Source of the DNA: Firmicutes bacterium TM09-10
GTDB taxonomy: Bacteria; Bacillota; Clostridia; Lachnospirales; Lachnospiraceae
Direction of reading: 5' to 3'
Assembly: GCA_003481005.1 (NCBI GenBank)
Contig: QUKC01000029.1
Location: forward strand, 1 to 5,403
Length of the DNA stretch: 5,403 nucleotides
Below are positions 1 through 4,339 of the stretch, one piece after another. The position numbers were made by a program, and so were the translations under genes. The notes beneath the pieces were generated by a model. That model saw only the letters and a program-made list of their open reading frames with translations. It was not told where the DNA came from and searched no databases. Positions within the stretch are counted from its first letter, which is position 1. Each line of letters starts with the position of its first letter.

Positions 1-13
1 CCATTTCTAAATT

Positions 14-50
14 ACGGCGGCTTTGATTTTCAGAGCCGCCGTTTCTTTTT
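14..50 (+). terminator. Rho-independent terminator-like hairpin
   Basis: A perfect 9-bp stem, ACGGCGGCT (14-22) with AGCCGCCGT (34-42), has an 11-base loop and is followed by TTTCTTTTT. This is the form of an intrinsic terminator for a + strand gene whose coding region lies left of the window. The same arms recur at 76-100, so the two hairpins could also pair with each other in alternative ways. Confidence 0.7.
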
Positions 51-77
51 GCGCGACGACCCATAGCCATATAAAAC

Positions 78-100
78 GGCGGCTTTAGGAGGTAGCCGCC
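78..100 (+). promoter_or_regulatory. Stem-loop presenting the RBS of the 36-codon ORF
   Basis: GGCGGCT (78-84) pairs perfectly with AGCCGCC (94-100). The 9-base loop is TTAGGAGGT, so the Shine-Dalgarno sequence AGGAGG (87-92) is displayed in the loop and the ATG begins on the first base after the stem. The arms are the same as those of the hairpin at 14-42, and the 11-mer ACGGCGGCTTT occurs at both 14 and 76. The right arm of the first hairpin (34-42) could therefore pair with the left arm of this one (76-84), which would make the two states mutually exclusive. That switching is inference; the pairings are seen. Confidence 0.5.
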
Positions 101-211
101 ATGAGCGATAAACCATATCGACAATATTCTACTTTCTTTGACTTATCAAAAAAAGCCCGACCATCGCCGGGGACACTTCTACCCTTAGATATGAACTGTC
201 AAATCATCTGA
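101..211 (+). CDS. Small ORF, 36 residues, possible leader peptide or small element protein
   Basis: The ATG at 101 follows AGGAGG (87-92) with an 8-base gap, a strong ribosome binding site, and the frame runs to TGA at 209-211. The product begins MSDKPYRQYSTFF and continues with a basic, proline-containing middle (KKARPSPG); no transmembrane segment, cysteine pair or known motif is visible. I do not recognise the protein. It lies between a terminator-like hairpin upstream and another at 232-272, ahead of the sigma-like gene. That layout would suit a leader peptide controlling read-through into the operon, but it would also suit a small independent protein or a coincidental ORF. The good RBS is the main support; the short length and lack of family recognition are the main weakness. 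Confidence 0.4.
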   Translation: MSDKPYRQYSTFFDLSKKARPSPGTLLPLDMNCQII

Positions 212-231
212 ATACCGCTTTCAATTCCCTT

Positions 232-272
232 GCGCTTGTCTGCGTCTTGCAGACAGGCGCATTTTGCATTTT
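232..272 (+). terminator. Terminator or attenuator-like hairpin before the sigma gene
   Basis: GCGCTTGTCTGC (232-243) pairs with GCAGACAGGCGC (249-260) over 12 bp with one G-U pair and a 5-base loop. The stem is followed by ATTTTGCATTTT. It lies 20 bases after the stop of the 36-codon ORF and 115 bases before the sigma-like gene, so transcription entering from the left must pass it to reach the recombination genes. The T-run is interrupted, so termination may be partial. Confidence 0.6.
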
Positions 273-355
273 CGGGAGGTTTTTTCAAAAAAGTTTCGCT
301 TTCATTCGGCGTTTGAAAAAATCGCCTGTATTATCCCGCGAAAAGGGGAGGTACT

Positions 356-381
356 ACCTACCTTTCGGCACGAAAGGAGGT
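356..381 (+). promoter_or_regulatory. Hairpin masking the RBS of the sigma-like gene
   Basis: ACCT-A-CCTTTCG (356-367) can pair with CGAAAGGAGGT (371-381) around a GCA loop, 11 bp with one bulged A (360). The right arm contains the whole Shine-Dalgarno sequence AAAGGAGGT of the gene starting at 388. Just upstream, AAAGGGGAGGT (342-352) resembles the Shine-Dalgarno strand and could pair with the same ACCTACCTTT, which would free the RBS. The pairings are visible; a regulatory role is inferred. Confidence 0.45.
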
Positions 382-387
382 GAGAAC

Positions 388-828
388 ATGGAACCTAATC
401 GCGTGGAATTTCAGAAGCAATGTATCTTTCAAAGTTTCTGTAAACGGGTGCTGCACAACGAAGCCTGCAACGCCCATGAGGAAATCCGGCGTCGCAGAGC
501 AAAGGAAGTGTCGTTTTCCGACCTTGCCTTGCATGAGGAGCGGCAGCTTTACACGCTTGACAAGTATTTTCAAGACGAAGAAGCCGAGCCGAGCTATCAG
601 CAGGCGGGAAAGAAAATCACGCCGAAGCTGTTGCTTGAAGCAATCCGCACTTTGCCGGAAGAAAAAAGGAAAGCTATCATGCTGTACTATTTCGAGGGCA
701 TGACCGACGTGGAGATTGGAAAGTTATTCAATACGTCGCGCAGCACGATACAGTACAGACGGACAAGCTCTTTTGAAATCTTGAAGAAATATTTGGAGGA
801 ACACGCTGATGAATGGGACGAATGGTAA
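388..828 (+). CDS. Sigma-70 family (region 4) protein of conjugative transposons, Tn916 Orf7-like
   Basis: This 146-residue protein probably helps RNA polymerase transcribe the element's excision or transfer genes. The ATG at 388 is preceded by AAAGGAGGTGA (373-383). An upstream TTG at 247 would add 47 residues but lies in the terminator hairpin and has no RBS, so it is rejected. The C-terminal half (about residues 85-140) is a clear sigma region 4: LPEEKRKAIMLYYFEGMTD, then the helix-turn-helix DVEIGKLFNTSRSTIQYRR. The N-terminal half is basic and acidic mixed sequence without a convincing region 2, and the whole protein is about the length of Tn916 Orf7. Its end overlaps the next gene by 20 bases, so the two are translated together. 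The order sigma-like, small HTH protein, excisionase, integrase matches the Tn916 orf7-orf8-xis-int module. The family call is firm; the exact promoter targets are unknown. Confidence 0.85.
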   Translation: MEPNRVEFQKQCIFQSFCKRVLHNEACNAHEEIRRRRAKEVSFSDLALHEERQLYTLDKYFQDEEAEPSYQQAGKKITPKLLLEAIRTLPEEKRKAIMLYYFEGMTDVEIGKLFNTSRSTIQYRRTSSFEILKKYLEEHADEWDEW

Positions 829-1066
829 ACAATCTGACTTCCCGGACGTTGCCCTTGTTCCCTATCCTGTCATTGTGGCAGCGACAAAGGGCGACCCGGA
901 CGCTATGAAAATTGTCTTGCAGCACTTTAGCGGTTACATAGCGAGCCTTTCTATGAGAAAGCTCTGCGACGAGCGCGGAAACGTCTATTTTGGCGTTGAC
1001 GAGGATATTCGCCAACGGCTGCAAGCAAGGCTAATGAGGGCAATCCTCACATTTAGGGCTGAATAG
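809..1066 (+). CDS. Small helix-turn-helix protein, Tn916 Orf8-like (HTH_16 type)
   Basis: This 85-residue protein starts at an ATG 20 bases inside the sigma-like gene, in another frame, with GGAGG (795-799) nine bases upstream; translational coupling is likely. The core, about residues 19-80, reads YPVIVAATKGDPDAMKIVLQHF, then YIASLSMRKLCDERGN, then DEDIRQRLQARLMRAIL. This matches the small conjugal-transposon HTH proteins paired with Orf7. The pattern of GD followed by an aliphatic/aromatic helix, then a (V/E)DEDI-Q-R segment, also resembles sigma factor region 2, which the preceding protein seems to lack. The pair may therefore act as one split sigma factor. Family membership is well supported; the split-sigma role is inference. 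The next gene lies 427 bases downstream. Confidence 0.8.
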   Translation: MNGTNGKQSDFPDVALVPYPVIVAATKGDPDAMKIVLQHFSGYIASLSMRKLCDERGNVYFGVDEDIRQRLQARLMRAILTFRAE

Positions 1067-1073
1067 CTGCACC

Positions 1074-1111
1074 GATACCGAAACGTCTTAACCCCTTTTT
1101 CGTTTCGTATC
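1074..1111 (+). repeat. Inverted repeat with one bulge after the Orf8-like gene
   Basis: GATACCGAAACG (1074-1085) pairs with CGTTTCGTATC (1101-1111), 11 bp with one bulged C, around a 15-base loop containing CCCCTTTTT. It begins 7 bases after the stop codon of the Orf8-like gene. No T-run follows the stem on the + strand, so it is not a classical terminator. It may stabilise or process the mRNA end. Confidence 0.5.
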
Positions 1112-1148
1112 AATCCGCAGCAGCCCCGTATGTTCCTTGACAAAGAAA

Positions 1149-1172
1149 GCGACGCAAGATAACGGCGACGCA
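1149..1172. repeat. 8-bp direct repeat GCGACGCA with 16-bp period
   Basis: GCGACGCA occurs at 1149-1156 and at 1165-1172, separated by AGATAACG. The copies lie in the gene-free stretch upstream of xis and int. Short spaced repeats there could bind a regulator or the excisionase, but nothing in the sequence proves this, and a TTGACA at 1137 has no good -10 partner. Confidence 0.3.
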
Positions 1173-1220
1173 GTATAGGGCAAACCGGGTACGTCCTTTT
1201 TGCGCCGAGCCATACAGAGG

Positions 1221-1447
1221 GTGCGCCATGACGCTATTCCCCTATCGGGAAAAGCCGAGCGAGAAACACCACGATGGAAAGCAAGTTAGCAGCTTGCGGG
1301 CGACGACACGCATTGAGGGGAGATAAGCCTTTACAGCCACAGTCCGAGCGTTCAGAGCGTCGCAGGCAATGGGTAAAGCTGCCTTAAATGAGCAGGGGTG
1401 CAATTCCCGCGAGGTTGTGCTAACAGCCGCCCGGTTAAAGCCCACTT
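1221..1447 (+). ncRNA. Candidate structured RNA: possible group II intron domain I remnant
   Basis: This gene-free segment begins GTGCGCC (1221-1227), matching the GUGYG start of group II introns. It contains CACGATGGAAAGC (1270-1282), close to the CACGGTTGGAAAGC stretch in domain I of the lactococcal Ll.LtrB intron as I recall it. Several stem-loops can be drawn: TTCCC/GGGAA (1237-1251), GCAAG/CTTGC (1281-1297), AGGCA/TGCCT (1364-1384), GGG/CCC (1396-1408) and GGTTGT/ACAGCC (1413-1428, four-base loop). I see no domain V, no maturase gene and no clear 3' splice site, so if it is an intron it is a 5' fragment. Otherwise it may be a conserved leader RNA of the xis-int genes. The absence of a protein frame and the density of hairpins are seen; the intron identity is inferred. 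Confidence 0.35.
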
Positions 1448-1493
1448 TTTGTAACTTGACTTTTTAGCCATTTATGAAAGGGGGTATTTTCCT

Positions 1494-1730
1494 ATGGCAA
1501 AAAAGGAAACAACAAGCCCCGCTATCCCTGTATTCCCTATGTTAAAGACCGTTGAGCAAATGAGCAAGCTTAGCGGTATCGGGGAAAATAAGCTGCGCGA
1601 GCTTATGGATAGCGGCGAGCTTGAATATATACAGAATGGAAACCGCCGTTTGATAGCTGACGCTGCAATCTGGGACTGGTATCACAGGGCAAAGACGACA
1701 GCGAAGCCCCCGGCACGACAGGGAGGTTAA
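1494..1730 (+). CDS. xis: Excisionase (Xis), MerR/HTH_17-like DNA-binding protein
   Basis: This 78-residue basic protein should bend DNA at the element ends and steer the adjacent integrase towards excision. AAAGGGGG (1478-1485) lies 8 bases before the ATG. Residues about 17-64 form a small winged helix of the excisionase type: LKTVEQMSKLSGIGENKLREL as the helix-turn-helix, MDSGELEYIQNGNRRLI as the wing, then AAIWDWYHR as the closing helix. The ends are flexible, with a K/P-rich tail. Length is normal for Tn916-class Xis proteins (about 65-80). The stop codon is 3 bases before the integrase start, and the integrase RBS lies within the last xis codons, so xis and int are one translational unit. 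The call is firm on motif and position; activity is inferred. Confidence 0.85.
   Translation: MAKKETTSPAIPVFPMLKTVEQMSKLSGIGENKLRELMDSGELEYIQNGNRRLIADAAIWDWYHRAKTTAKPPARQGG
1721..1726 (+). promoter_or_regulatory. Integrase RBS inside the end of xis
   Basis: GGGAGG at 1721-1726 encodes the last glycines of Xis and lies 7 bases before the integrase ATG at 1734. It ties integrase translation to that of xis and fixes the integrase start. Confidence 0.7.
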
Positions 1731-1733
1731 GCT

Positions 1734-3038
1734 ATGGCTATATCAACAAGGCAGGTTAAGAATAAACGCGACAGCAACGGCGTACTGACCGGGCGACCGG
1801 GAACAGTTTACGACGTGAATATCAAGTACACCGCCCCGAATGGGGAAAAGAAAACCTATTCCAAAAAGGGCTTTCCGACAAAAAAGGAAGCAACGCAGCA
1901 TGAAGCAGAGATGAAAGCAAAGCTCCATAATCCGGGGCAGATTGCGTCTATCGCTTCACAGCGGAAACAGACCGTTGCAAGCTATCTGAATGAATGGGTG
2001 GAAAGCTATGCAAGAGTGAACTTGCGCCCCTCTACTTACGACGGGTACAAAAAGACGATTGCAAACTATATCAATCCCTATATCGGCGGCGTTGCCCTTA
2101 ATCAGCTTACCCCCGCTATGGTAGACAAAATGTTTCAGCAGATTATTGACAAAGGCTTGAAACCGTCCACCGCAGCCGGGGCAAAGCGTGTTTTGAGCGT
2201 GGCGTTGAGCCATGCCCGGAAATACCGCTATATCGAAACAAACGCAGCAAAGGACACGCTTACGAAGTTTGGAAAGAGCGACAAGACCCCCGACCCTTAT
2301 ACGCCGGAACAGGTAAAAGCCCTTATGCAGCGCGTCGAGGGTACCGTTTGGGAAATGCCCGTTATCTTAGGCGGGCTTTACGGTATGCGCCGTTCTGAAA
2401 TCCTGGGCTTGCGCTGGCGTAATGTGGATTTGGAAAACAACACCTTTGACGTTTCCGAGCAGCTACCCTTTAAGGTGCCGTCGAAAACAAAAGTCATTGA
2501 GGAAATGGCACCGCCGAAATCCAACGGGCGAAAGCTGCCTATCACAGAGCTTGCCCGCCCGTTCTTCCTCAAACAGTTTGCTATGCAGGAAGCGCAGCGC
2601 GAACAGGCAGAAAAAGACGGAAAACCATACTATGACAATGACCTTGTTGTAGCGAAGTCGGACGGTTCCCCTATCTCCGCGTCGTGGGTATCTTCCCAGT
2701 TTGGAAAACTGCTTGAAGATTTGGATATGCCGCATATCCGCTTTCACGATTTACGCCATACGGCGGCTACGAATATGCACCAACTGACAGGCGACTTCTA
2801 CACCGTAGGCGAAGTGTTAGGACATACGCTTGCGGGTATCGGCGTATCGCTTGGACTGTCTATGAACTTTGAAGCTGTTACCGCCCGTTATGTGGACGTG
2901 CGGCTTGAACGCAAGAAAGAAGTCTTAGACGCTTATCATGGGGCGGTCAAACAGTCTGACCCGGCAAAGGCAGAGAAAGCCGAGCCGAAGAAAGCAAAGA
3001 GCGCGGCAAAGAAAAAGAGCAGCGATTTAGAGCTTTAA
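1734..3038 (+). CDS. int: Tyrosine recombinase / site-specific integrase of an integrative element
   Basis: This 434-residue integrase should cut and join the element ends with the host target through a 3'-phosphotyrosine. Residues about 1-66 form an arm-site binding domain (VYDVNIKYTAPNGEKKTYSK, then an EA-rich helix). Residues about 78-175 form the helical core-binding domain (SYLNEWVESYA through HARKYRYIETNAA), and about 186-402 the catalytic domain. The likely catalytic set is complete: Arg219 (GLYGMRRSEILGL), Lys262 (PPKSNGRKLPI), His338 and Arg341 (FHDLRHT), His364 (LGHT) and Tyr386 (TARYVDV). His364 to Tyr386 spans 22 residues, against about 9-10 in typical integrases. After residue 405 there is a Lys/Ala/Glu-rich tail ending SSDLEL. 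The enzyme is probably active. It does not look like the Tn1549 Int sequence as I recall it, so the module is hybrid relative to that element. Confidence 0.95.
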   Translation: MAISTRQVKNKRDSNGVLTGRPGTVYDVNIKYTAPNGEKKTYSKKGFPTKKEATQHEAEMKAKLHNPGQIASIASQRKQTVASYLNEWVESYARVNLRPSTYDGYKKTIANYINPYIGGVALNQLTPAMVDKMFQQIIDKGLKPSTAAGAKRVLSVALSHARKYRYIETNAAKDTLTKFGKSDKTPDPYTPEQVKALMQRVEGTVWEMPVILGGLYGMRRSEILGLRWRNVDLENNTFDVSEQLPFKVPSKTKVIEEMAPPKSNGRKLPITELARPFFLKQFAMQEAQREQAEKDGKPYYDNDLVVAKSDGSPISASWVSSQFGKLLEDLDMPHIRFHDLRHTAATNMHQLTGDFYTVGEVLGHTLAGIGVSLGLSMNFEAVTARYVDVRLERKKEVLDAYHGAVKQSDPAKAEKAEPKKAKSAAKKKSSDLEL

Positions 3039-3088
3039 CCGCTGTATCTCTTTACCGCTTCTTATATCGTTTTATAGCCCCGCGTGGG

Positions 3089-3114
3089 ATTTGGGCACCA
3101 TTTGGGCACCATTT
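3089..3114. repeat. 11-bp tandem direct repeat, candidate integrase arm sites
   Basis: ATTTGGGCACC occurs at 3089-3099 and again at 3100-3110, followed by a further ATTT. A period of 11 bp places both copies on one face of the helix. The repeat lies just after the integrase gene, where Tn916-type integrases bind direct repeats through their N-terminal domain. No other copy was seen in the window. Confidence 0.55.
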
Positions 3115-3148
3115 ACCGAAAAAGCACCACTAATACAGGCGATAAAAG

Positions 3149-3200
3149 AAACGCCGAGAACCCGCAAAAACATAGAGTTTATGCGGGTTTCCGGCGTTTT
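3149..3200 (+). terminator. Strong terminator, probably bidirectional, after int
   Basis: AAACGCCG (3149-3156) pairs with CGGCGTTT (3192-3199) and ACCCGCA (3160-3166) with TGCGGGT (3182-3188). The 3-base joint contributes further pairs, giving an 18-bp stem with one mismatch and one G-U pair, around a 15-base loop. TTTT overlaps and follows the stem, and A-rich sequence precedes it, so it could stop transcription from either side. It insulates int from the repressor operon. Confidence 0.8.
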
Positions 3201-3287
3201 CTAATCCCTCAACCGACCTAAAATCATCTTGCGGCAGAGAGAAAAATTCTACTATTTTTTATAGCTGGAAGACGTTCTTTTTAATTC

Positions 3288-3316
3288 TTGACATAAGAAA
3301 GTTTTCAATCTATTAT
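3288..3316 (+). promoter_or_regulatory. Sigma-A type promoter of the ROK-methyltransferase operon
   Basis: TTGACA (3288-3293) is a perfect -35 box and TATTAT (3311-3316) a five-of-six -10 box, with an ideal 17-base spacer. The expected start of transcription is near 3322-3324, in the centre of the palindrome described next, and the repressor gene begins about 33 bases later. Confidence 0.85.
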
Positions 3317-3344
3317 TAAAATAGTTTTAATAATAGATTGAAAA
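3302..3344. promoter_or_regulatory. Perfect palindromic operator over the -10 box
   Basis: TTTTCAATCTATTATTAAAA (3302-3321) and its exact reverse complement (3325-3344) are separated only by TAG. The 43-bp palindrome covers the -10 box and the predicted start site and ends where the Shine-Dalgarno AAGGAG begins. A bound dimer would block RNA polymerase. ROK repressors bind AT-rich palindromes, so autoregulation by the adjacent gene is the simplest reading. In RNA the arms could also form a hairpin next to the RBS. Confidence 0.8.
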
Positions 3345-3355
3345 AGGAGATGAAT

Positions 3356-4327
3356 ATGGCGTTTTCGAGCATGGTAAAAGATATCAACAGAAAAATCATT
3401 CTTGAATCTTTTTGGGATTTTAGTAGAAATACGAAACAAGATATTACAAAAAAAACAGAACTGAGTTTTCCAACAGTAAGTAAGCTGGTAGATGAATTGA
3501 ATGAGCAGGATATTATACATATGTTATCAGACAAACGCGGTGAAACTGGGGGGAGAAAAGCGAATGAATATATTCTGAATCAGGAATATGCGTATAGTCT
3601 TTGCTTAAAGGTAGAAAGAGAATATATAGAAGTTTTTATAGTTGATCTATATAAACAGAATATCAGTTATGACAAAATTGAAGAAAAAGCAATATCTGCT
3701 GAAAAAATACTTAAAGTTATCGAAACAAAGATATTGAACAATAAAATTAAATCTATTGTAGTTGGAATACCCGGGTTTATACATGACGGAATAATAGGTA
3801 TGGCGGATGGAATAGAAGCGCTAAACGGATGTAATTTAAAAACTGAAATTTTTCAAAAATTTAATATAGAAACAGAAGTAGCAAATAATATGAATATTCT
3901 TGTTTCCGGTTTTCAGAAGGAATTGGGAGATATTTCATGTATTCATATTGGTAAAAATGGACCTGGAAGCAGTTATATTGTTAATGGAAAGCCAGTAAGC
4001 GGTGCATTTGGATTTCAGGGAGAAGTTGGATTTAATTTTTATGATGAACATAGGACGTTTAGAGAGATTGCTTTAGAAGGATATCAAAATATTGATATGA
4101 TAGAATATATAGGGAGATTGTTACTTCAAATTATTACAGTAATAAATCCGTATAAGCTATATTTATATCCCCTGACAGATATAAATATAGAGGAATTGCA
4201 GAATTATTGTTTAAGATATGTACCTCAAGAAGCGATGCCGCAAATAATCCTAAAAAAAACATATGACAAAGATTATCAATATAGTTTGCTCAGCAGGGGA
4301 ATTCATCTTTTACAGGCAATTATTTAA
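3356..4327 (+). CDS. ROK-family transcriptional repressor, probably without kinase activity
   Basis: This 323-residue protein probably represses its own operon through the palindrome at 3302-3344. The ATG at 3356 is chosen because AAGGAG (3344-3349) lies 6 bases before it. A TTG at 3338 and an ATG at 3350 are in frame but lie inside the palindrome or too near the RBS. Residues about 26-52 form a winged helix (TKQDITKKTELSFPTVSKLV, then DELNEQDII), followed by GGRKAN, as in NagC/XylR repressors. The ROK domain is recognisable from GIPG (137-140) and the ROK signature near 209-226 (VNGKPVSG, then GEVGF). The usual NDxN, with its catalytic Asp, reads NNMN (177-180), and the CxCGxxGC zinc motif is missing. 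At 323 residues it is short for a ROK repressor (about 380-410). A sugar effector is typical of the family, but nothing here shows which. The AT-rich codon use differs sharply from the integrase region. Confidence 0.85.
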   Translation: MAFSSMVKDINRKIILESFWDFSRNTKQDITKKTELSFPTVSKLVDELNEQDIIHMLSDKRGETGGRKANEYILNQEYAYSLCLKVEREYIEVFIVDLYKQNISYDKIEEKAISAEKILKVIETKILNNKIKSIVVGIPGFIHDGIIGMADGIEALNGCNLKTEIFQKFNIETEVANNMNILVSGFQKELGDISCIHIGKNGPGSSYIVNGKPVSGAFGFQGEVGFNFYDEHRTFREIALEGYQNIDMIEYIGRLLLQIITVINPYKLYLYPLTDINIEELQNYCLRYVPQEAMPQIILKKTYDKDYQYSLLSRGIHLLQAII

Positions 4328-4339
4328 TTTGGAGGGGAA

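Larger units (their letters stand above)
3039..3287. other. Right-end region of the integrative element
   Basis: No gene is seen between the integrase stop and the repressor gene. The stretch holds an 11-bp tandem repeat (3089-3110), a strong terminator (3149-3200), a drop in GC content near 3235-3245, and an A-rich/T-rich pair, AAAAAT (3242-3247) and ATTTTT (3254-3259), with a 6-base spacer. Elements of this class often recombine at such AT-rich sites with a short spacer, so the element's right junction may lie near 3240-3260. This placement is inference; no matching left end is in the window. Confidence 0.4.

Noticed and set aside
247..387. N-terminal extension of the sigma-like protein from a TTG at 247
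   Set aside because: It starts inside the terminator-like hairpin without a ribosome binding site, whereas the ATG at 388 has a near-perfect one.
45..1205. Shared 10-mer CTTTTTGCGC at 45-54 and 1196-1205
   Set aside because: It is too short to be meaningful at this window size; the flanks are only loosely similar.
1397..1407. Cobalamin-riboswitch-like GGTGCAATTCC
   Set aside because: The surrounding riboswitch core and B12 box are absent, and the downstream genes (xis, int) make no sense for B12 control.
1456..1484. Promoter for xis from TTGACT at 1456
   Set aside because: No -10-like hexamer lies 16-18 bases downstream; that position is the G-rich ribosome binding site.
3338..3355. Upstream TTG (3338) and ATG (3350) starts for the ROK repressor
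   Set aside because: The TTG lies in the palindrome and before the RBS, and the ATG at 3350 directly abuts AAGGAG. The ATG at 3356 has proper spacing.
3305..3534. Minus-strand open frames over the start of the repressor gene
   Set aside because: They are low-complexity shadows of AT-rich coding DNA and run across the promoter and palindrome.
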